Below are positions 12,829 to 13,393 of a stretch of 13,393 bases of DNA, piece after piece. Source of the DNA: JAWXTP01 sp044433415 (lineage in GTDB: Bacteria > Bacteroidota > Bacteroidia > Bacteroidales > Rikenellaceae). The stretch lies in NCBI GenBank assembly GCA_044433415.1, contig JAWXTP010000079.1, positions 1 to 13,393 on the forward strand, read 5' to 3'. A model generated the notes under the pieces. That model was not told the DNA's origin. It ran no database searches and was given only the letters and a program-made list of their open reading frames with translations. A program made the position numbers and the translations under genes. Every line of letters begins with the position of its first letter. The first letter of the stretch is position 1.

Positions 12829-13393
12829 TATTTAATACTGTTAAAATCATCATTCATAGTCTCGAAAATACTAACTGACTCTGGTATATCAATAGTTACT
12901 CCTAAAGTTCCATCTTCTGTCGTTGTGTCAACCAAAGCATAAGATTTTGCATATCCTTCTGTTGTTGTTGTTACAGAAATTGTATATAATGGGATATTAT
13001 CTAAGTCAGTATAATCATTTGATGTAGCAACATCAGCCAAAGTAGGGGTCTGATCAGCTCCTGCTTCTATACCTGCTAACTTTTCTTTTTCGGCTTGCGT
13101 ATAAGCAATATAACCATCACTTGCCACAAAATTATCATTAACATCATCAATTGTTAAGTAACTATCAACATTTGGAATAAGATCTGCTATTTCCTCGGAG
13201 GTTAAATAATCTTCTACATTTGGAATAAGAGCTGTAATTTCGTCAGAAGTCAAAAAATCTTCTACATTTGGGATAAGAGCTGTTATTTCCTCGGAAGTCA
13301 AGAAATCTTCTGTACTAGGAATAAGAGCTGTTATTTCCTCGGAAGTCAAAAAATCTTCTGTACTAGGGATAAGAGCTGTAATTTCCTCGGAAG
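12828..13393 (-). CDS. Phage tail fibre protein with 16-residue repeats, 5' end outside the window
   Basis: The frame is open to base 13393, so the start is not seen. From the right edge it holds five copies of a 16-residue repeat, TSEEITALIPSTEDFL-like, then a stretch containing YTQAEKEKLAGIEAGADQTP and DYTDLDNIP. These are standard connector motifs of phage tail fibres. The composition is acidic, rich in T, D and E, with no Cys. The protein is probably a trimeric fibre or fibre-connecting part, followed by the receptor-binding subunit encoded by the next gene. It ends in TAA overlapping the next ATG by one base. An in-frame TTG at 13349 is inside a repeat and is not taken as the start. Confidence 0.8.
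   Translation of the reverse strand, partial: SEEITALIPSTEDFLTSEEITALIPSTEDFLTSEEITALIPNVEDFLTSDEITALIPNVEDYLTSEEIADLIPNVDSYLTIDDVNDNFVASDGYIAYTQAEKEKLAGIEAGADQTPTLADVATSNDYTDLDNIPLYTISVTTTTEGYAKSYALVDTTTEDGTLGVTIDIPESVSIFETMNDDFNSIK
13155..13393 (-). repeat. 48-bp in-frame tandem repeats, five copies
   Basis: On the minus strand, the units are 13393-13347 (missing one base at the edge), 13346-13299, 13298-13251, 13250-13203 and 13202-13155. Each encodes 16 residues ending in P-x-x-(E/D)-x-(F/Y)-L. The two rightmost units are nearly identical in DNA, and the units diverge toward the C-terminus. The array probably continues beyond the window. Confidence 0.9.

Noticed and set aside
12828..13349. 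Complete tail gene starting at TTG 13349
   Set aside because: The TTG is the Leu codon inside the repeat unit and the frame stays open to the window edge, so the gene is partial.
13155..13393. CRISPR array
   Set aside because: The 48-bp units are directly adjacent with no unique spacers and encode an in-frame protein repeat.

Overview
The window looks like chromosomal DNA of a member of the Bacteroidota, probably Bacteroidales. The base composition is AT-rich. Three intergenic regions carry the Bacteroidota-type promoter (TTG or TTTG, 19-20 bp, then TAnnTTTG). The proteins (a full-length glutaminase-fused NadE, RmlA/C/B, and Bacteroides-phage-type tail proteins) are of the kinds found in that phylum. 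No rRNA, tRNA, CRISPR array or transposase gene was seen.

Layout. (1) 1-4.1 kb: the 3' end of a DAACS-type transporter, an O6-alkylguanine-DNA alkyltransferase (ogt), a convergent AAA ATPase with a C-terminal winged helix, and an asparaginase-like protein whose motif order is rearranged. The gaps between these genes are full of repeats. There are two ~175-nt structured elements (240-414 plus, 3836-4011 minus), each at the 3' end of a gene and in that gene's orientation. There are three palindromes with the arm GCGACAAGCGACTAAATATT. Next to the palindromes lie tandem arrays of 7-, 9- or 10-bp units. (2) 4.0-7.8 kb, minus strand: a probable operon of an AAA15/OLD-like ATPase, a DUF3226/TOPRIM-like partner 2 nt downstream, and nadE 24 nt further on. 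The first two genes look like a split OLD or PARIS-like defence pair. (3) 7.9-10.65 kb, minus strand: an rfbA-rfbC-rfbB (rmlACB) operon for dTDP-sugar synthesis, with a clear promoter and terminator but no rfbD in the window. (4) 10.69-13.39 kb, minus strand: the end of a phage tail module. It comprises a fibre protein with 16-residue tandem repeats (cut by the window edge), a 501-aa fibre/adhesin whose C-terminus looks like a C-type-lectin variable domain of diversity-generating retroelements, a 125-aa phage-associated protein, a 37-aa membrane peptide, and a strong terminator hairpin.

The most notable items are the structured repeat with compensatory stem changes, the palindrome plus short-tandem-repeat system that supplies stop codons to neighbouring genes, the asparaginase with a permuted N-domain, the ATPase/TOPRIM pair feeding into nadE, and the possible DGR target protein. 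All function statements are based on motifs recognised by eye; no database search was run.
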